Positions 54,065 through 62,474 are shown, counted from the first letter of the stretch. The stretch: 64,000 nucleotides of DNA from Rhodospirillaceae bacterium (GCA_947476695.1 CANJRD010000005.1:124001-188000), one strand, 5' to 3'. Notes: a model not told the origin generated them from the letters alone. Numbers and translations are program-made.

Positions 54065-55021
54065 TCAGCCGGCAGCCCGGACCAGCTTGCGGTCCTTGAA
54101 TGCGGCGCCAAGACTATCCTTGCGCGGCTTGTTGCTGCAGGCCGCACGAATGGCGTTCATCACGGCCTCGACCGCCGGCGGATGATAATCCGAGCTGCGA
54201 TACATCAGCCCTGCGCGACGCGGGAACGTGAACTCAGGCACCTCGAGCCGCGCCAGACTGCCCTTCTCCAGCTCATGCAGGAACATTTCTTCCGGCATGC
54301 AGGTGGCGTAGCTGCCCTCGGTCATCAGCGTGCGGATGAGCGTGAGCGAGTCCGTACGCAGGACTTTCGACGGGAACGGCAGATCGGCCCGGCTGAAGGC
54401 CGCCTGGAAAGTATTCGTGGAATGCCGCTGATCGATCATCAGCCAGGGCATGTCCAAGATCTCGCTGAGCGAAACCGTGCGCTTGCTGGCCAGCGGATGG
54501 TCGGACCGCACGAATACCGCGAGATTCAGAGTGATCAAAGGTTCGAGCGTGATGCGCGGGTTCATCTTCACGCGCGGGAAGTTCGCGAACATCATGTCGA
54601 GGGTGCCGAGCTGAAGCTCGTCCAACAGGTCCTCGAACAGCGATTCACGCACCTTGAGACGGATCGGCAGATTGGCCGCCGCGATATTGGCGATGGCGTT
54701 GTCGACCATATACGTCGTGAACATGCCACCGACGCCGATGCTGACCTCGCTGACCTGGCCGGCCCCGCGCGAGGCGACATCTTCCTGCGCCCGCTGGCAC
54801 TGATTCAGGACCAGACGGGCATGCTGATAGAACGTCATGCCGGCGTTGGTCAGGAATACGCGCCGCGCTTCACGGCGCAGGAGGGAGACGTCGAGCGACT
54901 TCTCCAGCATCTGGATGCTGCGGCTCAGCGCCGGCTGGCTCAGGCCCAGGACCTGAGACGCGGCGTGCATCGTCTTACAGTCGACGAGCGCAACGAAATG
55001 GCGCAGCTGCTGAAGCTTCAT
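54065..55021 (-). CDS. LysR-family transcriptional regulator 2
   Basis: A 318-residue LysR regulator: MKLQQLRHFVALVDCKTMHAASQVLGLSQPALSRSIQMLEKSL, then an effector domain. Clearly a paralogue of regulator 1 (the TMHAAS and LSQPAL helix-turn-helix segments are near-identical; both end their effector domain with CR or CS after MNAIRA/METIRA). The start overlaps the CHRD stop (ATGA). Two adjacent paralogous LysR genes suggest one for each of the paralogous operons, an inference. Confidence 0.87.
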   Translation of the reverse strand: MKLQQLRHFVALVDCKTMHAASQVLGLSQPALSRSIQMLEKSLDVSLLRREARRVFLTNAGMTFYQHARLVLNQCQRAQEDVASRGAGQVSEVSIGVGGMFTTYMVDNAIANIAAANLPIRLKVRESLFEDLLDELQLGTLDMMFANFPRVKMNPRITLEPLITLNLAVFVRSDHPLASKRTVSLSEILDMPWLMIDQRHSTNTFQAAFSRADLPFPSKVLRTDSLTLIRTLMTEGSYATCMPEEMFLHELEKGSLARLEVPEFTFPRRAGLMYRSSDYHPPAVEAVMNAIRAACSNKPRKDSLGAAFKDRKLVRAAG

Positions 55022-55491
55022 GCCGGCGGCTTGAGGTCGGCTGGGGGCACAACGTCGAGCTGGCCGCGAATTTCACCGTGGGGATATTTCGCGGTGATCA
55101 GGTTCACGTAGGTCCAGCCGTAGAGCAGGTATTGCACCTGGGCCTCGGTGAGAACCTGCGAGCCGGTCAACGGACTGGTCGCACCCTTCTTGCCGACATC
55201 GAACATGATCTGACCGTTCGCGCCGGGCTGGGCTGGCCCATACACGTGGGCCTCGACCAGAGGACCCGTGAGGTCCTTGAACGTGATTTTCCAGGTGAAG
55301 GTCAGCGTCGCGAGATCGAGGTGGAAGTCGGCGCTGCCGACCGCCGGGCTCTCGGTGTATTTGGTCTCCCACTCGGCCGCCATGTCGGCATGGAAGTTCC
55401 GCTCGCCCTGGGCGTGGGCGGGGACGACGCCGAAGGCCGCCAGAGCGAGGCAGCCAGCCGTCAGGAAACGGAGAACCGTGGAGCGATGCAT
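55018..55491 (-). CDS. Secreted CHRD-domain protein 2
   Basis: A 157-residue protein with signal peptide 1-27 (VVPAHAQ) and a CHRD domain (VGSADFHLDLATLTFTWKITFKD; LLYGWTYVNLITAKYPHGEIRGQ). It is paralogous to the CHRD protein of operon A but lies 118 bp beyond the end of operon B, leading a unit with two lysR genes. It overlaps the following lysR by 4 bp (ATGA). Coupling of a secreted protein to regulators is unusual. Confidence 0.82.
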   Translation of the reverse strand: MHRSTVLRFLTAGCLALAAFGVVPAHAQGERNFHADMAAEWETKYTESPAVGSADFHLDLATLTFTWKITFKDLTGPLVEAHVYGPAQPGANGQIMFDVGKKGATSPLTGSQVLTEAQVQYLLYGWTYVNLITAKYPHGEIRGQLDVVPPADLKPPA

Positions 55492-55540
55492 TTTCTGTTA
55501 GTTCCCTCGTGAACTGAAACCATAAGCGCAACACCACCTA

Positions 55541-55582
55541 ACCTAATAATGCGAAATCGAAGACAATTGATGCATTTTAGGT
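55541..55582. promoter_or_regulatory. Imperfect inverted repeat upstream of CHRD-lysR-lysR
   Basis: ACCTAAtaATGC (55541-55552) pairs with GCATttTAGGT (55572-55582), arms about 11 bp, 19-bp spacer. It is 50 bp upstream of the CHRD2 start and 28 bp past the end of operon B. A plausible autoregulatory LysR site; the binding protein is unknown. Confidence 0.45.
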
Positions 55583-55609
55583 ATCCGGGGATCGGGAGCT
55601 TTTAGCGGT

Positions 55610-56683
55610 CTAGAGTGGCTCTTCGCGCAGCGTCGCCTGCGTCATGATTTTCCAGCCCGTGCCGCCACCGCCCAGCGCGAAGCGATCGCCGAAGATGTCG
55701 CCGGGCTTCTTGTCGCCGACAAAGCGGAACACCGGCAGCGCGCGGTAGGTCCACTGCTTGCTGCCATCGGGCAAGGCCACGGTCGACCAGTTGCCGCTCG
55801 GCGTCTCATCCGCCGCAACAATCATCGGGATCCAGTTGGCCTTCAGACATTCGGCATTGCAAGTTGCCTCCACCTCAAGGCGCTTGAGGTCCGGCACGCT
55901 ATAGAGCGTCAGGCCCTTTTGATCGGCGAAGAGCGGGCCGTAGTCGGAGTTCTGCACCGTCACCCACTTGGGCAACGCGAGCGCGGGCTGCACCAAGACC
56001 GGCTGCCATGCCTTGTCGACGCCTTGTCCACGTGTATCGCCCGCACGCAGATCATTCGCGTAGGTATAAAGCGCCTTGCCGCGATAGGCCCATTGCACGG
56101 TCTTATCGTCGGCGCGCGTGACGATGCTCCAGTCGCCTTGCCCGACGGCCGCACGCGGCGCCGCGAAGGGCTTCCAGGTGTTCAGGCAGGTCCCGGTGCA
56201 ATCGCCGCTGGCGCGGGTATAGAGCGTCATGCCGCTCGGGTCGGCCGCGACACGGCCCTTCACCGTGCCGTAGTACTTCACGCCGGGCGGCCGCGGATGC
56301 AGCGCGATCGCGACATGCCAGACGTTCAGCACACCATCGCCGAGGCGGGCGCCTTTTTGCGGGTCGAGTGCGTAGGCGTAAACCGGCTTGCCGCGAAAGG
56401 CCCATTGCTTGCCGCTGTCGGGGCGCGCGATCGGCGTCCACTCACCGACGGCTTGCGCGCTGTCGTCCGCCGCAAGCGGCGGCCATTGCTTCGAGCAGGT
56501 GCCGACGCAGCTGGACTTCAGCGGCACTTCGTCGCCGTCATAGACGTACAGCGTACGCCCGTCCGTGTTGGTGAAGTGATAGCCCATGTCGGTCTCGAAC
56601 ACGGCAACCGTGTCGGGATGCGCGGGCGCTTCGGCCCACGCCGGAGCCGCGAAGGCCAGCGCAAGAAGAACAGCGAGCTTCAT
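55610..56683 (-). CDS. Secreted triple PF03640-repeat protein (operon B)
   Basis: A 357-residue paralogue of the protein at 45365. Signal peptide (LALAFAAPAWAEA), then three PF03640 repeats with CxxxC pairs (Cys59/63 first; GDCTGTCLNTWKP; ATCNAECLKANWIP) and QWAFRGKPVYAY, QWAYRGKALYTY, QWTYRALPVFRF strands. ATG 56681-56683 comes 2 bp after the DUF1552 stop. Last gene of operon B. Confidence 0.85.
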   Translation of the reverse strand: MKLAVLLALAFAAPAWAEAPAHPDTVAVFETDMGYHFTNTDGRTLYVYDGDEVPLKSSCVGTCSKQWPPLAADDSAQAVGEWTPIARPDSGKQWAFRGKPVYAYALDPQKGARLGDGVLNVWHVAIALHPRPPGVKYYGTVKGRVAADPSGMTLYTRASGDCTGTCLNTWKPFAAPRAAVGQGDWSIVTRADDKTVQWAYRGKALYTYANDLRAGDTRGQGVDKAWQPVLVQPALALPKWVTVQNSDYGPLFADQKGLTLYSVPDLKRLEVEATCNAECLKANWIPMIVAADETPSGNWSTVALPDGSKQWTYRALPVFRFVGDKKPGDIFGDRFALGGGGTGWKIMTQATLREEPL

Positions 56684-56685
56684 GA

Positions 56686-58035
56686 TCAGACCAACAACTC
56701 GGAGATCGGCTTTGACGTTTGCATCGACGCCGTACCCCACTTCGACACGTTCATGCCCATCGCTTGCTGCGCGGTGAGGCCGACACGCGAGATCGGATCG
56801 CCGTTGCCGGTGATGTGATAGCCGGTTTTGATCTTGCCGCCAGCCTTGCCGATCAGCATGACCGGGATGCCGTCGAGCGCATGCATTTTGGCGTAGTTGG
56901 TGTCGCTGTTGGCGAAGATCAGCACGTTATCGAGCAGCGTTCCGTCGCCTTCCTTGATCTTCTTGAACGCGTTGATGAAGGTGGCCATCGCCTCGAAGCT
57001 CTTCACGTTGTACCAGGCGACCTGCGCCTGATAGCCAAGCTTCGGGTCTTCCGGCTCTTCGTGCGTCAGCGTGTGGTGAATGAACGCCTCGCCGCGACGA
57101 TGCAGCGTCGACAGCGCCTGCGAATAGAGCATGTTGAAGACACGCGTCTGATTGCAGGCGACCGCAAGTGCGAGCAACTCGCTCTGCATCTTGTGGACGT
57201 TGAGCACGGTCTCGAGTTCGGTACCAACCTGCTGTTCGCCCGGGTTCGACGGCTTGATGCAGGCTTCGAGCGGCGCGGGCTTTTGAAGTTCCAGATCGAG
57301 GCGCTGTTCGATCTGGCGGATCGATGTGAAGTATTCCTCCATGCGCGCCTTATCTGCCGCGCCCAGGGTCTTCATGAAATTCTGACGGTGCTCGCCCACG
57401 GCCGACAGCACGCTCTGGCGCGCCATCAATTTCGGATCGGGCGTGAACGTCGCACTGTTCGGATCGGCGAACTCCGGCCCGAAGACCTTGGCGTACATCG
57501 ACAGTGGCGCCACTTCAGCCGAGTTGCGGCTGCCGGTCGAACGCGCCGTATAGCTGTCGCGCGGATTGCCGGTGGCGGTCAGGTCGATCGAGCGGAAACG
57601 CGTGCCGGTGGCGATCTGGTCGGCCACCACCACGTCGATGGTCGGCGCCGGGATGTCGGTGACCTGCTGCGGCACGGAGCCGGTGCGGCATCCGACCCAG
57701 CCGGTGAAGTGCACCAGCGTCACGCGGCCGTCGAGCGGCGTGTTGAAGTTCGAGAAATAGTTGATGTAGTCGCGGTGCGGGACCAGCGGCTGGCATTCCT
57801 CGAGAAACTCGATCCCCGCGCCGGTCTTTTTCGACACACCGCGGCCGGGATTGAACCCCAGGCCCCAGAACCAAGTGCCGAACCGCACCGGCAACGGCGC
57901 ACCCGAAGCGAGCGCGGTGCCGCTGTTGTTCAGGAAGCAATCCAGGAACGGCAGCGCGACCGTGACGACGGCGCCGTTCACCAGTCCCTTAAGCGCGCTG
58001 CGGCGTGAGAATTTGGCCGACGATTTGATGATCAT
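56686..58035 (-). CDS. Tat-exported DUF1552 protein (operon B)
   Basis: A 449-residue DUF1552 protein, same length as the operon A paralogue. Tat signal FSRRSALKGLVNGAVVTVALPFLD; core FGTWFWGLGFNPG, VGCRTGSVP, FRSIDLTATG and HHTLTHEEPEDPKLGYQ, GDGTLLDNVLIFANSDTNY. ATG 58033-58035 has an AAGGGTGA ribosome-binding site. Ten bp after the haem lipoprotein gene. The frame is open upstream but shows no family similarity there. Confidence 0.85.
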   Translation of the reverse strand: MIIKSSAKFSRRSALKGLVNGAVVTVALPFLDCFLNNSGTALASGAPLPVRFGTWFWGLGFNPGRGVSKKTGAGIEFLEECQPLVPHRDYINYFSNFNTPLDGRVTLVHFTGWVGCRTGSVPQQVTDIPAPTIDVVVADQIATGTRFRSIDLTATGNPRDSYTARSTGSRNSAEVAPLSMYAKVFGPEFADPNSATFTPDPKLMARQSVLSAVGEHRQNFMKTLGAADKARMEEYFTSIRQIEQRLDLELQKPAPLEACIKPSNPGEQQVGTELETVLNVHKMQSELLALAVACNQTRVFNMLYSQALSTLHRRGEAFIHHTLTHEEPEDPKLGYQAQVAWYNVKSFEAMATFINAFKKIKEGDGTLLDNVLIFANSDTNYAKMHALDGIPVMLIGKAGGKIKTGYHITGNGDPISRVGLTAQQAMGMNVSKWGTASMQTSKPISELLV

Positions 58036-58045
58036 GGATTCACCC

Positions 58046-59659
58046 TTAATTGGCGGCGGCGTTCTGCGCGCCCTTCGCCGTATCCGGCGAAATGGCATAG
58101 AACGCATCGGCCAGAGCAATGCGGCGCATCAGCGCGCGCAGTTTGTAGTCATCGGACTTAAAGCTCTTGTCGAGGAAGTCGACCCAGGGCTTCTCGCCGC
58201 TCGCGATCGGACGTCCGACGGAATAGCTGATCATCCGGTTCACGACGCAGGACGAGATCGCCGGGCTGGCATGTAGCGCTTTACCGAGGCCGGCCGGATC
58301 GGAGTACTTCATGCCGTCGACTTCGCCCGACGCATCGATGGACGCGCCGTTTTCCTGTGTACGCCACTGCCCCGCGCCGTCGAAGTTCTCAAGCGCGAGA
58401 CCGATGGGATCGACCAGGCGATGGCAACCACTGCAGCTGGGATCGGCCGCATGCGCGTCCAGACGCTCGCGCGCGGTCTTGTGCACGGTGTTGTGCACGT
58501 CCGAGACCAGCGTGAAGTCCACGTTCGCCGGCGGATCGGGGACGCGCTGGCACATGAACAGTTCGCGGATCGCCTTGCCGCGGATCGTCGCGGAGCTGCG
58601 GCCCGGATGCGAGAACAACGACTGGAACGCGGCTTGCGATTGGATGCCGACATGCTGGTCGCCTTCGGGGAACGTGTAAGGCTCCCATCCTTCCGGATTG
58701 CTGACCGAGACCTGATAGATCATGCCGAGCGCGCCGCTAACGAAGGTCGAGCGCGTCGTGAACAGGTCGCGATAGTCGCCGTTCTTGGTGAGGAGGAGAT
58801 CGACGATGGTGCGCAGCGTCTGTTCCTTCGCGTCGTCCGCCGTGGCGAGACCGAACGCCGGATAGATCAGCGAATCCTTCTGCAACGTCTCGAAACCGTC
58901 GAAGCCGTACATATCCGCGAAGAAGGCGCGCACGCCCTGCTCCACACGCGGTGAGGCCAGCAGACGGTCGACTTCGCGCTTCAGGCCCGAAGCCTTGTCG
59001 AGATCGCCCTTTTCCGCCGCATCGAGCAATGCATCGTCCGGACTGCTGTCCCACAGGAAGAACGACAGACGCGAGGCCTTGGCATAGCCGCTCAGGCGGC
59101 CCGAGGCATCGACCGTGTCTTGGATGTAGAGGAACTCAGGCGCCACCAGCATCGCCGACAAAGAGCCGGCGAGGCCGTCATAGAAGTTGCCGAGGATCTT
59201 CGTGGACGCGGCCGCGATGGCGACCTGGGAGTCCAACTCCTCCTTGGTCAGGGCGCGGCGATACAGCAGGCGGCCGGTCTTGGTGAAGAACGCCCGGGCG
59301 CACTGATCGTCCGCCGCCGTGACCGAGGCCGGCGTGCAGGGCACGAGCCAGCCGCGATGCTGTTCGTCCACCACCTGCTTGGCGACGTTGCGCGCGATGC
59401 CGTCGTAGCCATCCAGCGCGCTGACCGTCATCGCCGTGTTGCCGGCGCCAACGGCCAGCAAGCCACTCTGGCGCACCAGCGGATCGAAGCGGCCACCGAC
59501 ATTGATGCCGCGACCGAACACGTCGGCGACGATGTTCTGATACTGCTCTTGGGTCAGCCGGCGCAGCATCGCCGGGCCACCCGCCGTCTTCGGCTCGCTC
59601 GGGCCGCAGCCGACAAGGCTGATGCCGATTAGCGCAGCGAGCGCAACGTGACGCAACAT
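58046..59659 (-). CDS. Haem-c lipoprotein, DUF1587/1595/1592/1588/1585 class (operon B)
   Basis: A 537-residue paralogue of the protein at 47793. Lipobox LVGC (Cys18); MLRRLTQEQYQNIVADVFG (DUF1587-like), TKTGRLLYRRALTKEE, ASRLSFFLWDSSPDDALLDAAEKGDL (DUF1592), and PSCSGCHRLVDPIGLALENFDGAG with the CxxCH motif at 409-413 (DUF1588). The C-terminus resembles DUF1585. 2 bp downstream of the six-cysteine gene. Predicted to sit in the outer or inner membrane by its lipid anchor, facing the periplasm. Confidence 0.87.
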   Translation of the reverse strand: MLRHVALAALIGISLVGCGPSEPKTAGGPAMLRRLTQEQYQNIVADVFGRGINVGGRFDPLVRQSGLLAVGAGNTAMTVSALDGYDGIARNVAKQVVDEQHRGWLVPCTPASVTAADDQCARAFFTKTGRLLYRRALTKEELDSQVAIAAASTKILGNFYDGLAGSLSAMLVAPEFLYIQDTVDASGRLSGYAKASRLSFFLWDSSPDDALLDAAEKGDLDKASGLKREVDRLLASPRVEQGVRAFFADMYGFDGFETLQKDSLIYPAFGLATADDAKEQTLRTIVDLLLTKNGDYRDLFTTRSTFVSGALGMIYQVSVSNPEGWEPYTFPEGDQHVGIQSQAAFQSLFSHPGRSSATIRGKAIRELFMCQRVPDPPANVDFTLVSDVHNTVHKTARERLDAHAADPSCSGCHRLVDPIGLALENFDGAGQWRTQENGASIDASGEVDGMKYSDPAGLGKALHASPAISSCVVNRMISYSVGRPIASGEKPWVDFLDKSFKSDDYKLRALMRRIALADAFYAISPDTAKGAQNAAAN

Positions 59660-59661
59660 CT

Positions 59662-60771
59662 CTACTTACCTCCAGCCGAAGCAGTCTTGACGTCACCGCG
59701 CACAACGAAAGCCGGCAGGGCCTCGATGTTCATCGCGGTGGAAATAGCGGTGCAATCGCCCGTCTTCGGATCGGGATACCCGTCCGCCATCTGTTTGGCG
59801 GCGACATAAAGCGCCGGGCAACTCCACTGGCCCGTGACCAGCACGGATTCGATGCGGCGGATGTATTGCCACCAGCTGTCGAAGTCGTAGTAACCGGCCA
59901 TCAGGCCGTTGATCGGCTTGCCGGGTTCGCTCGCGGTCAGCGGCATCTCGAGCCGCAGATCCTTGTAGTACATCTCGCCCATGATCTGATGACCATAGAG
60001 CGGCATACGCGCTTCGACCGGTTCGGTGATCAATTTGCCGTCGACGATCTTGCCCTTCGCCACCGCGCCGTACTGCTGCATGTCGGCGACGCGATAGCTC
60101 GCGTACGGCAGGATCGCGCCGGTGGAATCCTTCGGCAGCACATCGTGGGTGGAGAAGAACGTCACCTTCACGTTGTCGTCGTTCTTTTCGTTATCAACGT
60201 CGGCGACTTCGAGCAGCATGATGCCGACGCTGGAATCGCGGCGCTCGCGATCGGCATGGGCTTCGATGTATTCGCCCTTGCGCCAGCCGTAGACACAGCC
60301 GATCAGGCGATACATCTGGTTATCGACCTTGGTCTTGCCGTCGGGCGTCGTGAACTTCTCGTGCTTACAGGTCTTCGCCGTCGCGGCGCCGTCCTGCGTG
60401 CCATCGAGGTTGAGGCCGAGGCCCGTCTTGCCGCGCACCATGCGCAGCGGCGGATCCTTCACGATGGTCGGGTTCCAGCAGACGTCTTCCTTGTTCGGAC
60501 CGCGTAAGACCGACATCGGACGGCGCGGCGGATCGACCGGCTCCATCTCGCCGCCGTTGGTGAGACGGTCGCGATCCTTGGGCGAGAGGCCCTTCCACCA
60601 CAGCTCGTCGTTGCCGAGGGCGAGACCTTCCGGGCACTCCTCATAATACTTGGTCTCGTAGATGGCGGTGGACCATGACGGAACGACGAAGCCCAGCGTC
60701 TTCGCCTGGGCGGGTGCGATGCATTGCATTGCGACCAGCGCCGGAAGGATGAGTGTCTTAGACATCTTCAT
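59662..60771 (-). CDS. Secreted six-cysteine protein, unrecognised family (operon B)
   Basis: A 369-residue exported protein (signal 1-23, MQCIAPAQAK). Paralogue of 49430 and of the N-terminus of the fusion protein: YYEECPEGLALGNDELWWKG, RGPNKEDVCWNP, VKDPPLRMVRGKTG, CKHEKFTTPDG, LIGCVYGWRKGEYIEAH, WSCPALYVAAKQMADGYPD and TGDCTA. All six cysteines are kept. ATG 60769-60771 (or ATG 60763-60765) with GAGGTGA upstream. First gene of operon B. A 17-bp palindrome lies 32 bp before the start codon. Confidence 0.78.
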   Translation of the reverse strand: MKMSKTLILPALVAMQCIAPAQAKTLGFVVPSWSTAIYETKYYEECPEGLALGNDELWWKGLSPKDRDRLTNGGEMEPVDPPRRPMSVLRGPNKEDVCWNPTIVKDPPLRMVRGKTGLGLNLDGTQDGAATAKTCKHEKFTTPDGKTKVDNQMYRLIGCVYGWRKGEYIEAHADRERRDSSVGIMLLEVADVDNEKNDDNVKVTFFSTHDVLPKDSTGAILPYASYRVADMQQYGAVAKGKIVDGKLITEPVEARMPLYGHQIMGEMYYKDLRLEMPLTASEPGKPINGLMAGYYDFDSWWQYIRRIESVLVTGQWSCPALYVAAKQMADGYPDPKTGDCTAISTAMNIEALPAFVVRGDVKTASAGGK

Positions 60772-61086
60772 GATCTCACCTCGTTTGGCACAACCCGTGC
60801 CTTTACCTTATCAAGGTAACATGGGCAGCGAAGCCCCCGCGCGCGTAGGCTAGGCCCTGCCCGTCCGGCGGGACAGTAAGTTGTATTACTGATGAAAATC
60901 CGCAAACCGCCGGGGTTTATGCCCCAAAGTGGGCCGCTAAACCGGGCGTCGCAAATGCATAGTGGGCCCGCGCTGATGCTGTTCTTGCATCGAAGAAGGC
61001 AGTGCCCGTTGCAGCGCGCCTCTTGCTAACCTGTTGGTTGCACACGGCTCGGACGCGCCGTTGAATCTAAAGGGGAGAATTCGCCG
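60772..61086. other. 315-bp divergent control region of operon B / serine hydrolase
   Basis: Contains a perfect 17-bp palindrome (60803-60819), then GC-rich sequence with no coding frame. No sigma-factor consensus is convincing. On the right, AAAGGGGAG precedes the serine hydrolase ATG at 61087. Confidence 0.6.
60803..60819. promoter_or_regulatory. Palindromic operator candidate upstream of operon B
   Basis: TTACCTT-ATC-AAGGTAA: perfect 7-bp arms with a 3-bp spacer, 32 bp upstream of the first start codon of operon B. This size and symmetry are typical of a dimeric helix-turn-helix repressor or LysR-type half-site pair. No known consensus is claimed. Confidence 0.6.
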
Positions 61087-62412
61087 ATGAAGCTCAAGAC
61101 CCATGCGAAGGCCGCCGTCACGATTGCGTGCGCGGCGACCATCGCCCTCGCCCTCCCCGCCACCGCAAAGGATCTCGAGCGCGCGGCGACCCCGGAATCA
61201 GCGGGCATGAGCGCCGAGGGTCTCGCCAAGCTGAAGGCCGCGATGGCGGAGATGGTGACCGGCGGCCGGCGGGCCGGCCTGACATATGCGGTCGCGCGGC
61301 ATGGCAAGGTTGTCGCCGTGGAGGCGATCGGCAAGCGCGATCTCGCGCTGAACCTGCCGATGGAACCCGATACCGCGTTCCGCATCTATTCGATGAGCCG
61401 CGCGCCAACGGCGGTGACGACGTTGACGTTGCTCGATGAAGGCAAGCTGAAGCTCGACGACGCCGTGATGAAGTACATCCCGGAGATCGGCAAAAGCCAG
61501 GTCATCAAACGCATCGAAGGCGACAAGGTCGTCGAGACCGAACCGCAGCGGCGCCCGATGACGGTCTATGACGTGTTCACCTATACCGCCGGTTACGGCT
61601 ACGCGTTCGACTGGCCGAAGGGCACGGGCATGACGCAGAGCGGCATCCTCGACATCACCAAGCCGATCTCGGAAAGCATGAAGCTGCTCGCGAGCTATCC
61701 GCTGCTCTCGCAGCCGGGCGCGAAGTGGCACTACGGCTTCTCGGGCGATGTGCTGGGCCGCATCGCCGAGGTCGCGTCAGGCAAGCCGCTCGGCCCGCTC
61801 ATGGACGAACGCCTGTTCAAGCCGCTCGGCATGACCAACACCGGCTTCTGGGTCTCGCCGGCGCAGGTGGAGCGCCATGACCTCGCAACGGTCTACACGC
61901 TGAAGGACGGCAAGCTGGTCGACATGACGGACGCGCTGGGCAAGCTGTCGACGTGGACAAAGCCGGGGCCATTGTTCTCCGGCGGCGGCGGGCTTGTCTC
62001 GACCGCGCCCGACTATCTCCGCTTCGTGCAGATGCTGCTGCAAGGCGGCAAGCTCGATGGCGTGCAGGTGCTGCGCCCGGAAACGGCGAAAGGCATGCTG
62101 ACGCGCCAGACCACCGCCGAACAGGGCGACGTGTATTGGTACGAGGCCGACAAGTATCCGACCGTGAAAGGTTACGGCTGGGGCCTGTCGATCGGCGTAC
62201 GCCCCGACAATCCGTCGAGCGACATTCCCGGCAAGCCGGGCGAACGCTATTGGGGCGGCGCGGTGAACACGGTGTTCTTCTTCAACCTGGACCTCGATAT
62301 CGCCGCGGTGGCGATGTCGCAGTACCAGGGCCCGAACGCCAGCGAGATCAACAGCACCTTCCGCGACGGCGTCTATGGCGCCGTGATGCCGGAGAAAGTG
62401 GCGAAGAAGTAG
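61087..62412 (+). CDS. Exported serine hydrolase, beta-lactamase/esterase family with altered SxxK
   Basis: A 441-residue exported protein of the serine beta-lactamase/class C/EstB-type family (COG1680). Signal 1-27 (LALPATAK). The catalytic SxxK box reads Ser102-Met-Ser-Arg105 in RIYSMSRAPTAV, so the lysine is replaced by Arg. HYGFSGDVLGRIAE (Tyr216) is the second motif, and FTYTAGY replaces the usual LLTHTAG. The ATG at 61087 has AAAGGGGAG upstream. Either an inactive or differently acting homologue. Divergent from operon B, so possibly part of that system. Confidence 0.85.
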   Translation: MKLKTHAKAAVTIACAATIALALPATAKDLERAATPESAGMSAEGLAKLKAAMAEMVTGGRRAGLTYAVARHGKVVAVEAIGKRDLALNLPMEPDTAFRIYSMSRAPTAVTTLTLLDEGKLKLDDAVMKYIPEIGKSQVIKRIEGDKVVETEPQRRPMTVYDVFTYTAGYGYAFDWPKGTGMTQSGILDITKPISESMKLLASYPLLSQPGAKWHYGFSGDVLGRIAEVASGKPLGPLMDERLFKPLGMTNTGFWVSPAQVERHDLATVYTLKDGKLVDMTDALGKLSTWTKPGPLFSGGGGLVSTAPDYLRFVQMLLQGGKLDGVQVLRPETAKGMLTRQTTAEQGDVYWYEADKYPTVKGYGWGLSIGVRPDNPSSDIPGKPGERYWGGAVNTVFFFNLDLDIAAVAMSQYQGPNASEINSTFRDGVYGAVMPEKVAKK

Positions 62413-62425
62413 CCGTCTTTATATC

Positions 62426-62474
62426 GGGCGTGATCTGATCGGAAAACCGGCTCCCGCTTTTCCGGATCACGCCC
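62426..62474. repeat. 49-bp palindromic intergenic repeat
   Basis: GGGCGTGATC ... GATCACGCCC with inner arms CGGAAAA / TTTTCCG. It fills the gap between convergent genes and resembles the dispersed CGGAAAACCGG...TTTTCCGGATCA repeats common in Rhizobiales and other alphaproteobacterial genomes. May act as a terminator. Confidence 0.8.
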
